Below the pieces are notes generated by a model that had not been told where the DNA came from, made no database searches, and was given only the letters and a program-made list of their open reading frames with translations. From Castellaniella sp049671645 (GTDB taxonomy: Bacteria; Pseudomonadota; Gammaproteobacteria; Burkholderiales; Burkholderiaceae_B), in assembly GCF_049671645.1 (NCBI RefSeq), contig NZ_JBATVG010000028.1, positions 54,723 to 118,722 of the forward strand: a stretch of 64,000 nucleotides of DNA, read 5' to 3'. The position numbers and the translations under genes are program-made. Below are positions 46,101 to 54,735 of this stretch, piece after piece; the first letter of the stretch is position 1; every line of letters starts with the position of its first letter.

Positions 46101-46870
46101 TCGGGGTCATCATCCTATCTCCAGTTGCCGTCGGCTTTGGCGTAAATATCCAGGCAGCCAATCACGTTGTCCATTACACCAGAACGTGGAACCCAGCCAA
46201 AGAGGACCAAGCTACAGACCGAGCTTACCGCATTGGGCAAAAAAAGGACGTGTACGTCTACTATCCAGTCGTACGGGCTGACGACTTCTCAACATTTGAC
46301 ATCAGGCTAGACCAGCTTTTGACGCGTAAACGGGAACTGGCCGGTGACATGCTAAATGGTTCTGGGGACGTCCGTCCTGGCGATTTTGACGTCGATGATG
46401 TGGTTCCGCCCGCAGCTAGAGAGGACCTCAACGAGAGCATCACCTTAAGCCACGCACTCAGTATGGAGCCGCGTCACTTTGAAGGGCTCATGGCTGTCCT
46501 CTGGAGCAAGCAAGGATATAAATGCTATTGCACTCCTCAGTCCGGAGACCATGGAGTGGACGTCGTAGCAACTCACGCTGGAAAGGGCGTACTCATCCAA
46601 GCAAAAACGTCAACCACAGAAGGCAAGACACTTGGCTGGGACGCGGTTAAGGAAGTAGTTGCGGGTGAAGCTTTCTATCAACGGAAGCACCAAAGCGTAG
46701 ACTTCCAAAAGGCCTGCGTCACCAACCAATTCTTCAACGGTCAGGCATATGAACAGGCCGCACTTAATGACGTTCTGCTCATAGACCAAACCGAGTTGGC
46801 GAACCTGTTATTGCAATATCCGACGACGATGCTCGAACTCGATAAAATGCTTTATACAGAGTGGAGATGA
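43139..46870 (+). CDS. zorD: Zorya anti-phage protein ZorD (Snf2-type helicase with Mrr-like nuclease)
   Basis: A 1,243-residue effector. Residues 1 to about 575 form a large N-terminal region with no motif I recognise. The Snf2 helicase runs from about 580 to 1,060: Walker A DDMGLGKT 612-619, DEAQ box 734-737, TGTPVEN 762-768, motif VI QATDRAYRIGQ 1024-1034. The C-terminal Mrr-type PD-(D/E)xK nuclease spans about 1,110-1,230 with D1141 and Q1154-A-K1156. Type I Zorya ZorD degrades invading DNA. It begins nine bases after zorC. The stop is 26 bp from the end of comEC. Confidence 0.93.
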   Translation: MAFKFFKKASHSSRVWRQTLSSKGILIHQTQGGKPLESPLLVGYLAQLIDDGLATEAEQSVEIPWDAAFTALERPDYAELADVLRLPPFTTKRPILQSRNALTDEDFSILLAGWQDESGRTHDIKVDGPVLSGTDGDELVKPEHWQVIKEVIVFSRRPPEARNDTGHRQAWGRIRALALAADARLDDFLRRSVVLTPERLNIGLRKTVIAEDNVIEIAPSFEGAPEDWLERFDAHRTVPDRYDITTSDGILQVLITPQVKTVLQEIKRLPLRRVSGSRAQAFALNPYATLGQDAQDVIDEEQFEQAREQAGLLYERFTPQIELDSTGYPNKVSLLIESVSAEGPCSSESIELNDDALAEFTARLKAALAKNFQLLGWRGYDLELLGEAPDYLAQLQAALQQRQQGYSLVTYDQVHDLSAYSSRIEGIGFEKPYYSPYIAKKNDGGWVPDNILVIIASGPDDEGGVEGIPATKETLETLQRAISQAEAKGSTSVKIPGLSKDIPLAEARDILATIKGALEDIRQGKNPTERSKRTGPPAAPRKTLILRPNIEAVDYEEARREALLALPTAAELPRSLNPSLPLLPHQQHGLVWLQHLYKSRTDHEVRGAILADDMGLGKTLQLLSLMAWLVERNPNVDPILVVAPVSLLENWAEEADKFIQPGTLPILTAYGDSLAGLRVPREDIEERLQAEDGLVRFLKPGWVGSAKVVLTTYETLRDLEFSFAAEHWSLMVCDEAQRIKNPAAMVTRAAKKQNVDFKIACTGTPVENTLTDLWCLFDFVQPGLLGALNDFGTRYQKPIEIDAKDDEGQARVEELRARVKPQILRRTKAEVAKDLPQKIIVEECRHLPLSQEQRKLYASAIEGFKTRKDSGSVTPFKNTLGLLQYLRLICTDPRRYGLTAANPEPLKQYRDKAPKLNWLLEQLESIRGKDEKVIVFCEFRNIQRLLKYYIEETFKISPPIINGDTSATTGRADSRQRQIKRFQEAPGFGVIILSPVAVGFGVNIQAANHVVHYTRTWNPAKEDQATDRAYRIGQKKDVYVYYPVVRADDFSTFDIRLDQLLTRKRELAGDMLNGSGDVRPGDFDVDDVVPPAAREDLNESITLSHALSMEPRHFEGLMAVLWSKQGYKCYCTPQSGDHGVDVVATHAGKGVLIQAKTSTTEGKTLGWDAVKEVVAGEAFYQRKHQSVDFQKACVTNQFFNGQAYEQAALNDVLLIDQTELANLLLQYPTTMLELDKMLYTEWR

Positions 46871-46896
46871 ATCGATAAAGGGTCGCCAGCAATTCA

Positions 46897-49671
46897 CTAC
46901 GGGCGCCGTCCGTGCCAATAACGACGGGACGACTCAAGAACACTGTACAACGACAGGCCGGTGCCGCGCGACTGGGCATTTACCCCGCCCTGCCAGTCCG
47001 TGCGCCAGATCGTCGCGCCGGACCGGCGCCAGCGGTCCAGCACGGTCCCGTCAGGATGGCCGTGGCGGTTCCAGCGGCCCACCTGCACGATGACGTGCCG
47101 GGCGGCCACGGCCTGGACGAAGGGCGCCGACGAAGAGGTGCGCGAACCGTGATGCGCGGCCACCACGACGTCGGCGGAGGTCAGGCCGCGCCGCACCAGG
47201 GCCGCCTCGGTGCGGGCTTCGATGTCGCCGGTCAGCAGCAGGCTGTGATACTGGCCGCGCACCCGCAGCACGCAGCTGCCGGCATTGGCCTGGGCGCCCT
47301 TGCGCTCGCGGCGCACGTCCAGGGGCCAGAGAAATTCGAAACTGACGCCGTCGATCCGCCAGCGCCCGCCGAACCGGCAGGGGCTGGCGGCCAGCGGGCG
47401 CGAGGCGGGCGGCGCCTGCAGCAGCCGGGATTCCCGGTCCAGCCAGCGGTCCAGGTCGAAGGAACTGAAAGCCTGCTCCACCCGCACGGCTTCCAGGATG
47501 CTGCGCGCGCCGCCCGCATGATCCAGGTCGGCATGGGACAGGATCAGGGCGTCCAGGCGCCGCACCCCCAGCGCCCGCAGGGCGGGCGCGACCGTCCGGG
47601 CGCCCTCGTCCGCATCCCGCGCATGGCGAGCCCCGGCGTCGAAGACGATATCGTGCCCAGCGGTGCGCAACAGCAAAGCGCTGCCCTGCCCCACGTCCAG
47701 AGCATGCAGGTCCCATTCGCCCTCGCCCGGACGCGGCGGCGTCCACAATGCCATGGGCAGCAGGGCCAGCCAGGCCCAGCGGCGCCGGCGCCACAGCATT
47801 GCGGCCGCCTGGCGGCCGCGCGACGCCCATGCCGCTTGCGCTCGACCGGACCCGGCGGAAACGGGGAAAGGCGTACACCGGGCAACGCCGCGGCCCGGAG
47901 TGCCGGACGCCTCGAACCCCGCGCCTGAACGACGACAACCCAGCCGGGCGCCATCCGGCCACAAGGCGCAGGCCGCCCCGGCCGCCGCCAGCAGGTACAG
48001 CCAGGCGGGGCCAGCCGCCACCGGCCAGGTCGGCAAACCGGCCAGCCATTCGGTTGGCTGCATCATCAGCGCCAGCACGCCGTGGGCCAGCCATGCCAGG
48101 CCGGCGGCGGCCCAGTCCAGGCCCGACGCCAGGGACACGGCCGCCAGCATCAGCGAAAGCGGCGTGACGCACAGTTCGATCAGGGGAATGGCGTAGGCAT
48201 TGGCCGCCGGGGACACCAGGGACACCTCGTGGAACACCCAGGCCAGCGCGGGCACCAGCGCCAGGGTGATGGCCCACTGCAGGCGCGCCGCCAGTTTCAG
48301 GCCCCGCAGCCAGCGACCTGTGCGCGACACAGAGCCCGAAGCTGGCTGCGTCTGCTGAGACGCACCATGCCCCACCGCCAGCAGCACCGCCACGGCGGCG
48401 AACGACAGCCAGAAACCGCTGGCCAGCAGGGACCAGGGGTCCAGCGCCACGACGACGGCGGCGGCCAGCGCCAGCACCCGGGAACCGCTCAAGCGCAGCT
48501 GTAGGGCCTGGGCGCCCGCCACCACCGCCAGCATCATGAAGGTGCGGCGGGCGGGCACGCCCCAGCCCGCCAGCAGGCAATACAGCCAGGCCGTGATCAG
48601 GGCGGCGCAGGCGGCCGCCCGCCGGGCCGGCCAGTATTCGGCCAGCACGCGGCCGCGCCAGGACAGGCGGCACCACAGCCAGCGCGCGGCCAGCGCCGCC
48701 ACACCCGCCAGCATCGTGATGTGGGACCCGGAGATCGACACGAGGTGCGTCAGGCCGGTACGGTTGAAGATGCGCCAGTCGGCATCGTCCATCCCATCCT
48801 GATCGCCGATGGCCAGGGCCCGCAGCACGGCGCCGTAGCGCGTGCCGTCCAGATGCGGGGCCATGGCCTGGCGGATCCGGTGCCGCGCCCGGTCGGCCAC
48901 GACGGAGATGCCGTGCCAGTCTTCGTCCCGCAGGTGTTCCGGCGCGCCGCGCACCGTGCCTGTCGCCCGGATGCCGGCGGCGAACGCATGGCCCTCGTAA
49001 TCGAAGGCGGCGGCGTTTCGCGCCGCCTGGACGGGCCTCAGGACCAGCGCCATGCGCCACACGTGGCCCGCCCGCACGACCGGAAACGGCGGGTCGGCGG
49101 GCCGCGCCGCCGCATAAGGGCTGCGCCAGCCCGACGCCGGCCAGTTGACCAGGATCCGTCGCGGCACCCCCGCCGGGTGCGAATCCAGCACGTCCGCCTC
49201 GAAGCGGATCCGGTCCGGCTGCAGGCGCGGCAGACCCTGGACGCGCAGCGTGACCCGCGACACCCGGTCCACATTGCCGTCCTCCAGGACCTGGGCGAGC
49301 CGCTGCTGCGCCTGGAAGACGGTGACTGAAAAAGCCAGGCTGGCGGCCAGCAGCCACAGCGCCAGGATGCATGATGCGCGGACCAAAACCGGCGCCCGGC
49401 CCGACAACGAACCGCCTTCCCGCGATGAGCAGCCTCCTTGCGGCGAACCGCCTTCCCGCACGGAATCGCCTTCCCGGGAAGAGGCATCATCCGCAGGCAG
49501 GACGCCCACCTCACGAAAGCCGACCCGACACCTCAGAAATCCAGCCAGACCCAGCATGACGGCCGGGATCAGCACCACGGTTGCCGTCCAGGGCCATGCC
49601 GGCAGCTCGGGCAACTGATGCGCGCCCCCGGCCCCCAACAGTCCCGCCACCACCGCCAGCCGCCCGATCAT
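46897..49671 (-). CDS. comEC: DNA internalisation competence protein ComEC/Rec2, full length
   Basis: About 924 residues: N-terminal membrane and OB-like region, the Competence domain (DDADWRIFNRTGLTHLVSISGSHITMLAG ... GWGVPARRTFMMLAVV), and a C-terminal metallo-beta-lactamase-like domain (ALDVGQGSALLLRTAGHDIVFDAG, LILSHADLDHAGG, AHHGSRTSS). It forms the inner-membrane channel for single-stranded DNA in transformation. Start at ATG 49,671; a longer TTG start (49,725) is less likely. This copy is intact, unlike the fragment at 37,173, and its 5' side neighbours the usual housekeeping genes. Confidence 0.92.
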   Translation of the reverse strand: MIGRLAVVAGLLGAGGAHQLPELPAWPWTATVVLIPAVMLGLAGFLRCRVGFREVGVLPADDASSREGDSVREGGSPQGGCSSREGGSLSGRAPVLVRASCILALWLLAASLAFSVTVFQAQQRLAQVLEDGNVDRVSRVTLRVQGLPRLQPDRIRFEADVLDSHPAGVPRRILVNWPASGWRSPYAAARPADPPFPVVRAGHVWRMALVLRPVQAARNAAAFDYEGHAFAAGIRATGTVRGAPEHLRDEDWHGISVVADRARHRIRQAMAPHLDGTRYGAVLRALAIGDQDGMDDADWRIFNRTGLTHLVSISGSHITMLAGVAALAARWLWCRLSWRGRVLAEYWPARRAAACAALITAWLYCLLAGWGVPARRTFMMLAVVAGAQALQLRLSGSRVLALAAAVVVALDPWSLLASGFWLSFAAVAVLLAVGHGASQQTQPASGSVSRTGRWLRGLKLAARLQWAITLALVPALAWVFHEVSLVSPAANAYAIPLIELCVTPLSLMLAAVSLASGLDWAAAGLAWLAHGVLALMMQPTEWLAGLPTWPVAAGPAWLYLLAAAGAACALWPDGARLGCRRSGAGFEASGTPGRGVARCTPFPVSAGSGRAQAAWASRGRQAAAMLWRRRRWAWLALLPMALWTPPRPGEGEWDLHALDVGQGSALLLRTAGHDIVFDAGARHARDADEGARTVAPALRALGVRRLDALILSHADLDHAGGARSILEAVRVEQAFSSFDLDRWLDRESRLLQAPPASRPLAASPCRFGGRWRIDGVSFEFLWPLDVRRERKGAQANAGSCVLRVRGQYHSLLLTGDIEARTEAALVRRGLTSADVVVAAHHGSRTSSSAPFVQAVAARHVIVQVGRWNRHGHPDGTVLDRWRRSGATIWRTDWQGGVNAQSRGTGLSLYSVLESSRRYWHGRRP

Positions 49672-49807
49672 GCCCCACCCCTGAATGCCTTGGAGAGGAA
49701 AGGCTAAGCGGCGCGGGCGTGACAAAACCAGGACCCTGGGCCAGTTCTGTCACACCCGCTCGGCCGGCCGCAGGCACGCCGGACGCGCCCGGGCCTGCGA
49801 TCTCACA

Positions 49808-50683
49808 TCAGGACTTCCGGTCCAGCGCCTCGCATTTCTTGCTCATGTAGGGCAACGCGCGCACGGAGGATTCCCGGAACACGAGCCAATCGTGATCCCC
49901 GTCGATCACCCGATACTCGACATCGTCAGGCTGCGTCGCGTGCAGCGTCCAGTACAGTTTGGCGGCCGCCAGCACAATACCGAAACGGTCATGGTCACCG
50001 GACTCGATCCACATCGGCACGATGGTGTTCGCCTTGTGATACGCCGCCAATCTGGCGGGATACAGCGAATTCGTCCAGGCGGCTTCGTCGAATTTTCCGT
50101 CCTTGGCAAACTGCGGCGTCTTGCGTGATGCCGAAGTGGGCGGCGGGAACGGATCGTAGATGGCGGGGCTCAAGACCCCGGCGGCGCAGAACAGGTCCGG
50201 ATGGGACAGGCTCAGGTTCAAAGCCCCGTATCCCCCCATTGACAGGCCGCCGATCGAACGCCCGGCGCGGTCGGTGCGGATCTTGTAGTGCTGCTCGGCG
50301 TAGGGGATGACGTCCTTGATGAAGGCGGTCTCGGCCTTGACCGCATTGGCGTCCGCGTACCAGGATTCAGGACCGGTGGTCGGCATCACGATGACGGAAC
50401 GGCGCAGTTCGTGCCGGGCGATCAGCTGGTCGGCAGTCACCTTGATGCCGCCATTGACGACCCAGGCGGTCTCGTCGGCCCCAGCCCCGTGCAACATGTA
50501 GATCACCGGCAGCTTCTCCTGGGCGTCCTGATACCCGTCGGGCAGATAGATCTCCATCTTGAGGTCACGGCCCAGCGTGGGCGAGGTGAACGAGGCCTGC
50601 ACGATCTCGCTGGCCAGGGCGGGCGCACCGGCCAAGGCGGCGGCCACGACGGCGGCGGCCAGGCGCAAAGTATGTTTTGGCAT
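49808..50683 (-). CDS. Exported esterase, esterase D / antigen 85 family
   Basis: A 291-residue secreted or periplasmic alpha/beta hydrolase. The signal peptide is MPKHTLRLAAAVVAAALAGAPALA, and the fold opens with LPVIYMLHGAGADETAW. Nucleophile S148 is in GLSMGG, the acid is in ESGDHDRFG, and a histidine lies in DGDHDWLVF. The start at 50,683 has AGAGGAAG upstream; the longer open frame is not coding. The natural substrate is unknown. Confidence 0.88.
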   Translation of the reverse strand: MPKHTLRLAAAVVAAALAGAPALASEIVQASFTSPTLGRDLKMEIYLPDGYQDAQEKLPVIYMLHGAGADETAWVVNGGIKVTADQLIARHELRRSVIVMPTTGPESWYADANAVKAETAFIKDVIPYAEQHYKIRTDRAGRSIGGLSMGGYGALNLSLSHPDLFCAAGVLSPAIYDPFPPPTSASRKTPQFAKDGKFDEAAWTNSLYPARLAAYHKANTIVPMWIESGDHDRFGIVLAAAKLYWTLHATQPDDVEYRVIDGDHDWLVFRESSVRALPYMSKKCEALDRKS

Positions 50684-50831
50684 GTCTTCCTCTCGGTATG
50701 ATTGATCGGGCCCCGCCGCGACGGACACCGCGGACCAGGCCTCCGAGCCCATTATGGCACCGGGACGCCGCCGGAGCCCCGGCAGCACCGGGGCGTACCG
50801 AAACCCGTCAACCGCGCCGATCCGGCCTCGA

Positions 50832-51662
50832 TCAGGAAGACGACAGCAGCGCTTCCAGCTTCGGCAGGACCCGCATCGCATTGCGGCCGCACTGCGCAAT
50901 CACCGCATCCCGGGGCTCCGCGCGCAGCGCGGCCAGGCTGTCGGCGATCCGGGCGACTTCGGCCGGTTCGTTGCGGGCGGACTGCGGCCGGCCGGCCGCA
51001 TCGCGCCCCAGCCAGGCAGGCGGAATATCAGGGGCGTCGGTTTCCAGCACCAGCGCCGTCGCCGGCATCTGCGCGGCCAGGCGGCGGATCTGCAGGGCGC
51101 GATCGAAGGTCATGGCCCCGCCCACCCCCAGGGCGAACCCCTGCCCCAGGAACTGCCCGGCTTGCTGAGCGCTGCCGTTGAAGGCGTGGGCGATGCCGCC
51201 GATCGGCGGGCGCCGCCGCAGATGTTTCAGCAGCACATCCTGTGATTTGCGCACATGCAACAGCACGGGCAGACCGAACTGCCGCGCCAGATCCAGTTGG
51301 CGGGTGTAGAACCGTTCCTGCCGCACCCGCAGCGCCGGGGCGCTGACCTCGGGCACGAAGAAATCCAGGCCGATCTCGCCGATGGCCACTAGGCGCGGAT
51401 CGCCCCGCCAGGCATGCAGGCGATCTTCCAGGGCGGCCAGATCGTCCTCGTCGGCCTGCGGCACATACAGGGGGTGGATGCCCAGCGCATAGGCGCCGCC
51501 CGGCAACGATGCGGCCAGGTCCCGGACAGTCTGGAAATTGCTCCGGCAGACGGCCGGGATGACAATGCCCTGGACGCCGGCCTGCCGCGCCCGGCGGATG
51601 ACGTCCGGCCGATCCGCATCGAACTCGGAAGCATCCAGGTGGCAATGCGTGTCAACAAGCAT
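50832..51662 (-). CDS. tatD: TatD-family metal-dependent DNase/hydrolase
   Basis: A 276-residue TIM-barrel hydrolase with DTHCHLD at residues 4-10, the glutamate in IGEIGLDFF, histidines in LLHVRKSQ and AHAFNGS, and LETDAPDIPP near the C-terminus. TatD proteins are 3'-5' exonucleases acting on damaged or fragmented DNA. The start at 51,662 has GGAGACG upstream. It follows lolD on the same strand after 158 bp containing a strong hairpin. Confidence 0.92.
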   Translation of the reverse strand: MLVDTHCHLDASEFDADRPDVIRRARQAGVQGIVIPAVCRSNFQTVRDLAASLPGGAYALGIHPLYVPQADEDDLAALEDRLHAWRGDPRLVAIGEIGLDFFVPEVSAPALRVRQERFYTRQLDLARQFGLPVLLHVRKSQDVLLKHLRRRPPIGGIAHAFNGSAQQAGQFLGQGFALGVGGAMTFDRALQIRRLAAQMPATALVLETDAPDIPPAWLGRDAAGRPQSARNEPAEVARIADSLAALRAEPRDAVIAQCGRNAMRVLPKLEALLSSS

Positions 51663-51768
51663 CAGCGTCTCCGTCCAAGCAGCACAACCCCGCGACACGC
51701 GCTCCGCGCGGATTCGGACCGACGGGCCGGAGCGGCCGGCCGCTGCGGCCCGTCGACACATCCTGCGC

Positions 51769-51790
51769 GGGCCGCAGGGCGCTGCGGCCC
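51769..51790. other. Perfect hairpin between lolD and tatD
   Basis: GGGCCGCAG (51,769-51,777) and CTGCGGCCC (51,782-51,790) make a 9-bp stem with a four-base loop. A further CTGCGGCCC lies nearby at about 51,743, so alternative pairing is possible. There is no U-tract. It may limit read-through from lolCD into tatD or stabilise mRNA. Confidence 0.5.
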
Positions 51791-51820
51791 CGCCGCTCTA
51801 TCCTCGTGCGGCTACGCCGC

Positions 51821-52519
51821 TCAGCCTTCGGACAACAGCCCCGCCTGCATGTGCAGCTGACGATGCGCCAGCGCCGCCAGGGCCGGATCGTGCGTCACGA
51901 TGACGAAGGCCGTGCCCAGATTCTGGTTGATGCTGCGCAGCAGGTCAAACATGACATCCGCCGTGTGGCGGTCCAGATTGCCCGTAGGCTCGTCCGCCAG
52001 CACGCAAGCGGGCTGGGTCACCAGCGCGCGGGCCAGGGCGACCCGCTGACGCTCGCCGCCGGACAACTGCCCGGGGAAATGGGTGGCGCGATTCCCCAGG
52101 CCGACCTGCTCCAGCAGACCGTGCGCCTGTTCACGAGCCTGATTGCGCCCCAGGCGGCGCACGATCAGCGGCATCGCGACATTGTCCAGGGCGGAAAATT
52201 CCGGCAGCAAATGGTGAAACTGATAGACGAAGCCCAGCGCCCGGTTGCGCAACTGGCTGCGCTTGCGTTCGTTCAGGCCGCCGGCGGCCTCGCCGGCGAC
52301 CCATAATTTCCCGCTGTCCGGTTGATCCAGCAAGCCCAGGACGTGCAGCAGCGTGCTCTTGCCCGAGCCGGACGCGCCGACGACGGCCACCATCTCGTGC
52401 GCCCGCACCGACAGGCTCACATCCTGCAGAACGTCCACACGGCCCGCGCCTTCGTCGTAGGTCTTGACGAGATGCTCGGCGCGCAGCACCGTCTGGGCAT
52501 CATTCACCGCATCAATCAT
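51821..52519 (-). CDS. lolD: Lipoprotein-releasing ABC transporter ATP-binding protein
   Basis: A 232-residue ATPase of the Lol system, which extracts outer-membrane lipoproteins from the inner membrane and passes them to LolA. Walker A GASGSGKST is at 48-56, the family-typical LGFVYQFHHLLPEFSALDNVAMPL follows, then signature LSGGERQRVALARAL and Walker B VLADEPTGNLD. It overlaps lolC by 8 bases. Confidence 0.95.
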   Translation of the reverse strand: MIDAVNDAQTVLRAEHLVKTYDEGAGRVDVLQDVSLSVRAHEMVAVVGASGSGKSTLLHVLGLLDQPDSGKLWVAGEAAGGLNERKRSQLRNRALGFVYQFHHLLPEFSALDNVAMPLIVRRLGRNQAREQAHGLLEQVGLGNRATHFPGQLSGGERQRVALARALVTQPACVLADEPTGNLDRHTADVMFDLLRSINQNLGTAFVIVTHDPALAALAHRQLHMQAGLLSEG

Positions 52520-53783
52520 GGCGCAGCACCTGGGCAGGTTGCAGGCGGGATGCCCGCCAGCTGGGATAGAGGGTTGCCAGCAAGGACAGGACCAGCGACG
52601 TCACGCCGATGACGGTGATGTCGCCCACCTGCGGATTGGAAGGCAGTTCACTGATGAAGTAGATCTGCTGGGGCAGGAAATGAATGCCGAACAGACGCTC
52701 GATCCAGGGCACGATGACGTCGATGTTGTAGGCGGCCAGCGTCCCCAGCAGCACCCCGGCTGCCGTGCCGACGACACCGATCAGGGCCCCCTGCACCAGG
52801 AAGATCCGGGCGACTTCCGCCGGTGTCGCCCCCAAGGTGCGCAGGATGGCGATGTCCGACTGCTTGTCCTTGACCGCCATCACCAGGGACGACAGCAGGT
52901 TGAAGGCCGCCACGGCGACGATCAGGGTCAGGATCAGGAACATCATGCGCTTTTCCGTCTGCACAGCCGCAAACCAGGTGCGATTGTTCTGCGTCCAGTC
53001 CATGGCGCGCACCCCTTGCGGCATCAGGTCCAGCAGTTGCCGGGCCACCTGCGGGGCCTGCTGCATGTCGGCGATCCGCAGGCGCACCCCGCTGACGCCG
53101 CTGTCGCGAAAGACCCGGGCGGCATCCTGCACGTTCACGAACGCCAGGGTGGCGTCATATTCGTAATAGCCCGTCGCAAAGACGCCCGACACCGTGAATT
53201 GCCGCATGCGCGGCGCGAAGCCCGCCGGTGAAATCGACCCCTGAGGGGCCAGCATCAGCACGGTATCGCCGACCGACAAGCCCAGGGTCTGGGCGATCTG
53301 GCTGCCGATGATGACGCGAAAAGACCCGGGCGACAGACTGTCCAGCGACCCGGATTCCAGCTGCCCCTTCAAATCGGAAACCTGCGGTTCGATGGCGGGG
53401 TCGATGCCCCGGACCTGGACGCCGCTGAGCGACTGGCCGCGCGCCAGCATGGCCTGGGCCGCCACGAAGGGCGCGGCCCCTCGGACCTCGGGGTCGGCCT
53501 CGGCCGCTTTGGCCAAGTCCTGCCAATGTTCCAGCACCTGCTCGTGGCTTCCGCCCGGCACGTAGAGTTCGATGTGCGGCAGCACCGACAACATGCGGTC
53601 GCGCACCTGCGTCTGAAAACCGTTCATGACGGACAGGACGATGATCAGGGCCGCCACCCCCAGGCCGATGCCCGCCATGGAACTGGCCGCCACGAAGGAG
53701 ACGAAACGGTCGCCCCGGCGCCCGCCGCGTCCGACGCGGGCCAGGCCGGCATACCGCGCGCCGATCCACCATTCATAGGCCAT
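52512..53783 (-). CDS. lolC: Lipoprotein-releasing ABC transporter permease, LolC/E family
   Basis: A 423-residue MacB/FtsX-type permease. TM1 (SMAGIGLGVAALIIVLSVMNGF) is near 35-56, a large periplasmic domain follows, and three more membrane helices lie in the last 160 residues, with LRTLGATPAEVARIFLVQGALIG in the coupling region. Only one LolC/E-type gene accompanies lolD, as is common in betaproteobacteria. Divergent from the rpfE-like gene, 40 bp away. Confidence 0.94.
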   Translation of the reverse strand: MAYEWWIGARYAGLARVGRGGRRGDRFVSFVAASSMAGIGLGVAALIIVLSVMNGFQTQVRDRMLSVLPHIELYVPGGSHEQVLEHWQDLAKAAEADPEVRGAAPFVAAQAMLARGQSLSGVQVRGIDPAIEPQVSDLKGQLESGSLDSLSPGSFRVIIGSQIAQTLGLSVGDTVLMLAPQGSISPAGFAPRMRQFTVSGVFATGYYEYDATLAFVNVQDAARVFRDSGVSGVRLRIADMQQAPQVARQLLDLMPQGVRAMDWTQNNRTWFAAVQTEKRMMFLILTLIVAVAAFNLLSSLVMAVKDKQSDIAILRTLGATPAEVARIFLVQGALIGVVGTAAGVLLGTLAAYNIDVIVPWIERLFGIHFLPQQIYFISELPSNPQVGDITVIGVTSLVLSLLATLYPSWRASRLQPAQVLRHD

Positions 53784-53823
53784 GTGAACCGCCCTTTGAT
53801 CTGTTTGACTCTACAATTCCGAC

Positions 53824-54735
53824 ATGCATATCGTGATTTCCGGGGCTTGGCCCGATCCTGAAGTGGCCGCCGAACTGGCGCCCCATCTGGCGCAGCGCGC
53901 CCCCACCCTGGCCCGCTGGCTGAGCCGCGGCCGGGCCGTCCCGACCCCCAGCCCGGCCGCCGAGACCTGGTGCACGCCCCTGGAACACTGGTGTTTGCAG
54001 GCGCGGGGTTTTGTTGCCGCACAAGCCGAGCATATTAGCGCAGGTCTGGGCCCCCTGCGCGCCGATACGGCCGACGACGACCCCGTCTGGCTGGCCGAAG
54101 TGATCCACATGGCGCCCTCGCGCGACGGCGCCGCGCTGCTGCCCGCCGCCACGCTGGACATCACGGAGGAACAGTCCGCCGCCTTGCTGAACACGGCCCG
54201 GGAATACCTGGACGACAGCGGCCTGCAACTGGAATTCATGAGCCCCGGCACCTGGCGCGTGCGCTGGCCCGAGGCCATCCGGCTGTCCTGCGCCAGCCCC
54301 GCGCTGGTGGCGACCAGCGCGGTCAACGACTGGTGGCCTCAGGATCCGGCGGCACGCCCCTGGCGCCGCCTGATCAATACCCTGCAGATGGCCTGGTTCG
54401 AGCATCCGGTCAACCAGGCCCGCCAGGAAAACGGCCTGCCCCCGCTCAACAGCCTCTGGCTGTACGGCGGCGCCCGGCCTTCGCAACTGACCCGCGCCGC
54501 GCCCGCCGATCTGCGCATCGACGCCTCGCTGCAGAATGCGGCCGTCACGCAGAACTGGGGCGACTGGATCGAGGCGCTGGCCGCGCTGGAACAGCACAGC
54601 CTCGCCCCCCTGGCCCGGCAACAGCCGACGCTGGTGCTGACCGGCCGCGACCGCTACGTCACTGTGGCCCCCCGGGGCGGCTGGCTCGCAAAGCTGCGCG
54701 CCCAGGACTGGAGGCGCTGGTGGTGCAGCCGCTGA
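53824..54735 (+). CDS. RpfE-like / phosphoglycerate-mutase-like protein of unknown function
   Basis: A 303-residue cytoplasmic protein (MHIVISGAWPDPEVAAELAPHLAQRAPTLARWL ... EMFEHPVN-type core with NGLPPLNSLWLYGGA). Proteins of this kind are encoded directly upstream of recJ in many beta- and gammaproteobacteria and are annotated as RpfE or cofactor-independent phosphoglycerate mutase relatives. No clear catalytic residues can be assigned here. Its last 16 bases overlap the proposed recJ start, indicating translational coupling. Confidence 0.75.
   Translation: MHIVISGAWPDPEVAAELAPHLAQRAPTLARWLSRGRAVPTPSPAAETWCTPLEHWCLQARGFVAAQAEHISAGLGPLRADTADDDPVWLAEVIHMAPSRDGAALLPAATLDITEEQSAALLNTAREYLDDSGLQLEFMSPGTWRVRWPEAIRLSCASPALVATSAVNDWWPQDPAARPWRRLINTLQMAWFEHPVNQARQENGLPPLNSLWLYGGARPSQLTRAAPADLRIDASLQNAAVTQNWGDWIEALAALEQHSLAPLARQQPTLVLTGRDRYVTVAPRGGWLAKLRAQDWRRWWCSR

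Noticed and set aside
46871..46896. A right-hand transposon end between zorD and comEC
   Set aside because: Read directly: the 26 bp contain neither an inverted TGTGG-type end nor a copy of the repeat core.
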